Of a DNA stretch of 64,000 nt, positions 63,083 to 64,000 are shown in pieces. A program made the position numbers and the translations under genes. Below the pieces are notes generated by a model. That model ran no database searches and was not told where the DNA came from. It was given only the letters and a program-made list of their open reading frames with translations. The number at the start of each line of letters is the position of its first letter. Positions within the stretch are counted from its first letter, which is position 1. Source of the DNA: a virus; the IMG/VR virus record IMGVR_UViG_3300010883_026915, positions 16,015 to 80,014 of that record; one strand, 5' to 3'.

Positions 63083-64000
63083 ATGACATCTAAGATTTAT
63101 ACAGAGGCAATAGCTGAGGCTAAGCACCTTAGAGAGGTCGCTGAGCAAAATGCTAAAAATGCAATAGTCGATGCAGTTACACCAAAGATCAGGGAGTTTA
63201 TAGATAATCAACTTCTTGGAGACTCAACTGATAGACATTTTAATGATTCAGATGCTGAGTCTATTATAATGGAATCTATTGGAATAGAAGAGTCAAACGA
63301 AAATAATGAGTATGTAAACCTTGATAATGGCGCTCTTTCTGCTCTGGCAAATTTAATAGGTGCCAATTCAGAAAATAAAACAGTACTGGCTGCACTTGCT
63401 GAGTCTGTTAACAGTATGGGTTCTAATAATGCAAAGCTTATAGACTCAGCGGCTAAAAAAATATTACATAGTAATGATAGTTTTAAATCTAACAGGATAA
63501 ATAATGTTATGAGTGATACACAGGAGAACTCAAAGATGGGATTAAATGAAGTAGTTTATGATGTGGATATTAATCTTCTCAAGGAAGAGATGGATTCACA
63601 TTCTCGTGCAAAAAATATTGACGATGCAATGTCTGAAGAAGATACTGAGTCTAAAATGTTTGCAGAAGATGCTGATGAAATCAGTGATGCAGACAAGAAA
63701 GAGCTTCAGGAAATGTTAGCATCACTTGGGATTCTAAATGAGGATGTCATTGAAATTGACCTTGGCGATGTAGAACTTCCTGATGATCTCATGCCTGTTG
63801 CAAGTGTAGTAAGGGATGAAGAAGATGAGGACGATGACCTTGAAGTAATGGACGTTGAAGATGATATGGACGCAGATGACGTAGAATCACCTCTTGATGA
63901 CCTCGCTTCAGAAGAAGATCTTGAATCCCTTGATGTAGCTCCTGCAATTGCTCCTCGCATCTTCAGACCCGCATTACTAAGCGTTAGAGCTATAGTTAGA
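63083..64000 (+). CDS. 22: Prohead scaffold protein, gp22-like (cut by the window edge)
   Basis: An open reading frame from ATG 63083 with no stop before the last base, giving at least 306 codons. The N-terminus KIYTEAIAEAKHLREVAEQN, then NAIVDAVTPKIREFIDNQLL, resembles the scaffold core proteins of T4-like phages, and IAE/A is a candidate gp21 cleavage site. Residues about 210-285 are strongly acidic (DEEDEDDDLEVMDVEDDMDA), as in gp22, which forms the prohead core and is degraded. AAGGAG at 63067-63072 precedes it. Position after the protease fits the T4 order 20-21-22; gene 23 (capsid) would be expected next. Confidence 0.85.
   Translation, partial: MTSKIYTEAIAEAKHLREVAEQNAKNAIVDAVTPKIREFIDNQLLGDSTDRHFNDSDAESIIMESIGIEESNENNEYVNLDNGALSALANLIGANSENKTVLAALAESVNSMGSNNAKLIDSAAKKILHSNDSFKSNRINNVMSDTQENSKMGLNEVVYDVDINLLKEEMDSHSRAKNIDDAMSEEDTESKMFAEDADEISDADKKELQEMLASLGILNEDVIEIDLGDVELPDDLMPVASVVRDEEDEDDDLEVMDVEDDMDADDVESPLDDLASEEDLESLDVAPAIAPRIFRPALLSVRAIVR

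Noticed and set aside
1-64000. tRNA genes, integrase, insertion sequences or attachment sites
   Set aside because: I looked for cloverleaf-like gaps, transposase or recombinase motifs and terminal repeats and saw none; gaps are too short to hold a tRNA except at 31693-31802, which has no such fold.

Overview
The window is a gene-dense, A+T-rich stretch of double-stranded DNA with every supported gene on the + strand, gaps that are nearly all under 115 bases, and frequent ATGA or 1-base stop/start overlaps. Homologues of T4-type late genes (late sigma factor gp55, gp5/gp25/gp6 baseplate proteins, large terminase, gp20 portal, gp21 prohead protease, gp22-like scaffold) show that it comes from a large contractile-tailed phage distantly related to T4. 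The sequence does not name the host. The sugar genes and the A+T-rich composition would suit a phage of a Gram-negative, perhaps marine, bacterium, but that is inference.

Region 1 (1-9570) is a sugar-nucleotide and surface-carbohydrate cassette. It encodes a CMP-sugar synthetase fused to a cupin, a short-chain dehydrogenase, a 3-dehydroquinate-synthase-like sugar phosphate cyclase, two small HAD phosphatases, a SAM methyltransferase, two NAD-dependent sugar epimerases, a GHMP heptose kinase, a GmhA-like isomerase, a short UDP-sugar dehydrogenase, a small nucleotidyltransferase and a sulfotransferase-like protein. Together they look able to build at least one activated heptose or cyclitol-type sugar, with sedoheptulose 7-phosphate a plausible shared precursor.

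Region 2 (9630-14428) holds a Cas4/RecB-like Fe-S nuclease, two GT4 glycosyltransferases that may use the sugars made in region 1, a small membrane protein, the gp55-like late sigma factor and a small coiled protein beside it.

Region 3 (14415-50096) is the tail and baseplate block: a gp5-like spike, gp25, a gp6-like wedge, then very large structural proteins. Some carry lectin-like (LamG) folds, a DNRLRE-like fold or a fibronectin-like fold, and several pairs share terminal modules. One fibre-type gene (31803-33641) stands alone with its own upstream signals and a strong terminator. A J-domain protein lies in the middle of the block.

Region 4 (50096-55461) is a small replication and recombination island: a RuvC-like resolvase, a DnaG-type primase, and a single-polypeptide fusion of the Mre11-like nuclease and Rad50-like ATPase (T4 gp47 and gp46).

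Region 5 (55474-64000) is head morphogenesis: a small unknown protein, large terminase, portal, an unknown protein, prohead protease, four small head-region proteins and a scaffold gene that runs off the right edge.

Most gaps over about 50 bases before a gene contain a TATA(A/G)(T/C/A)-type hexamer 24-45 bases before the start. These are candidate promoters for the encoded gp55-like factor. About a fifth of the genes use GTG or TTG starts with a good Shine-Dalgarno sequence.
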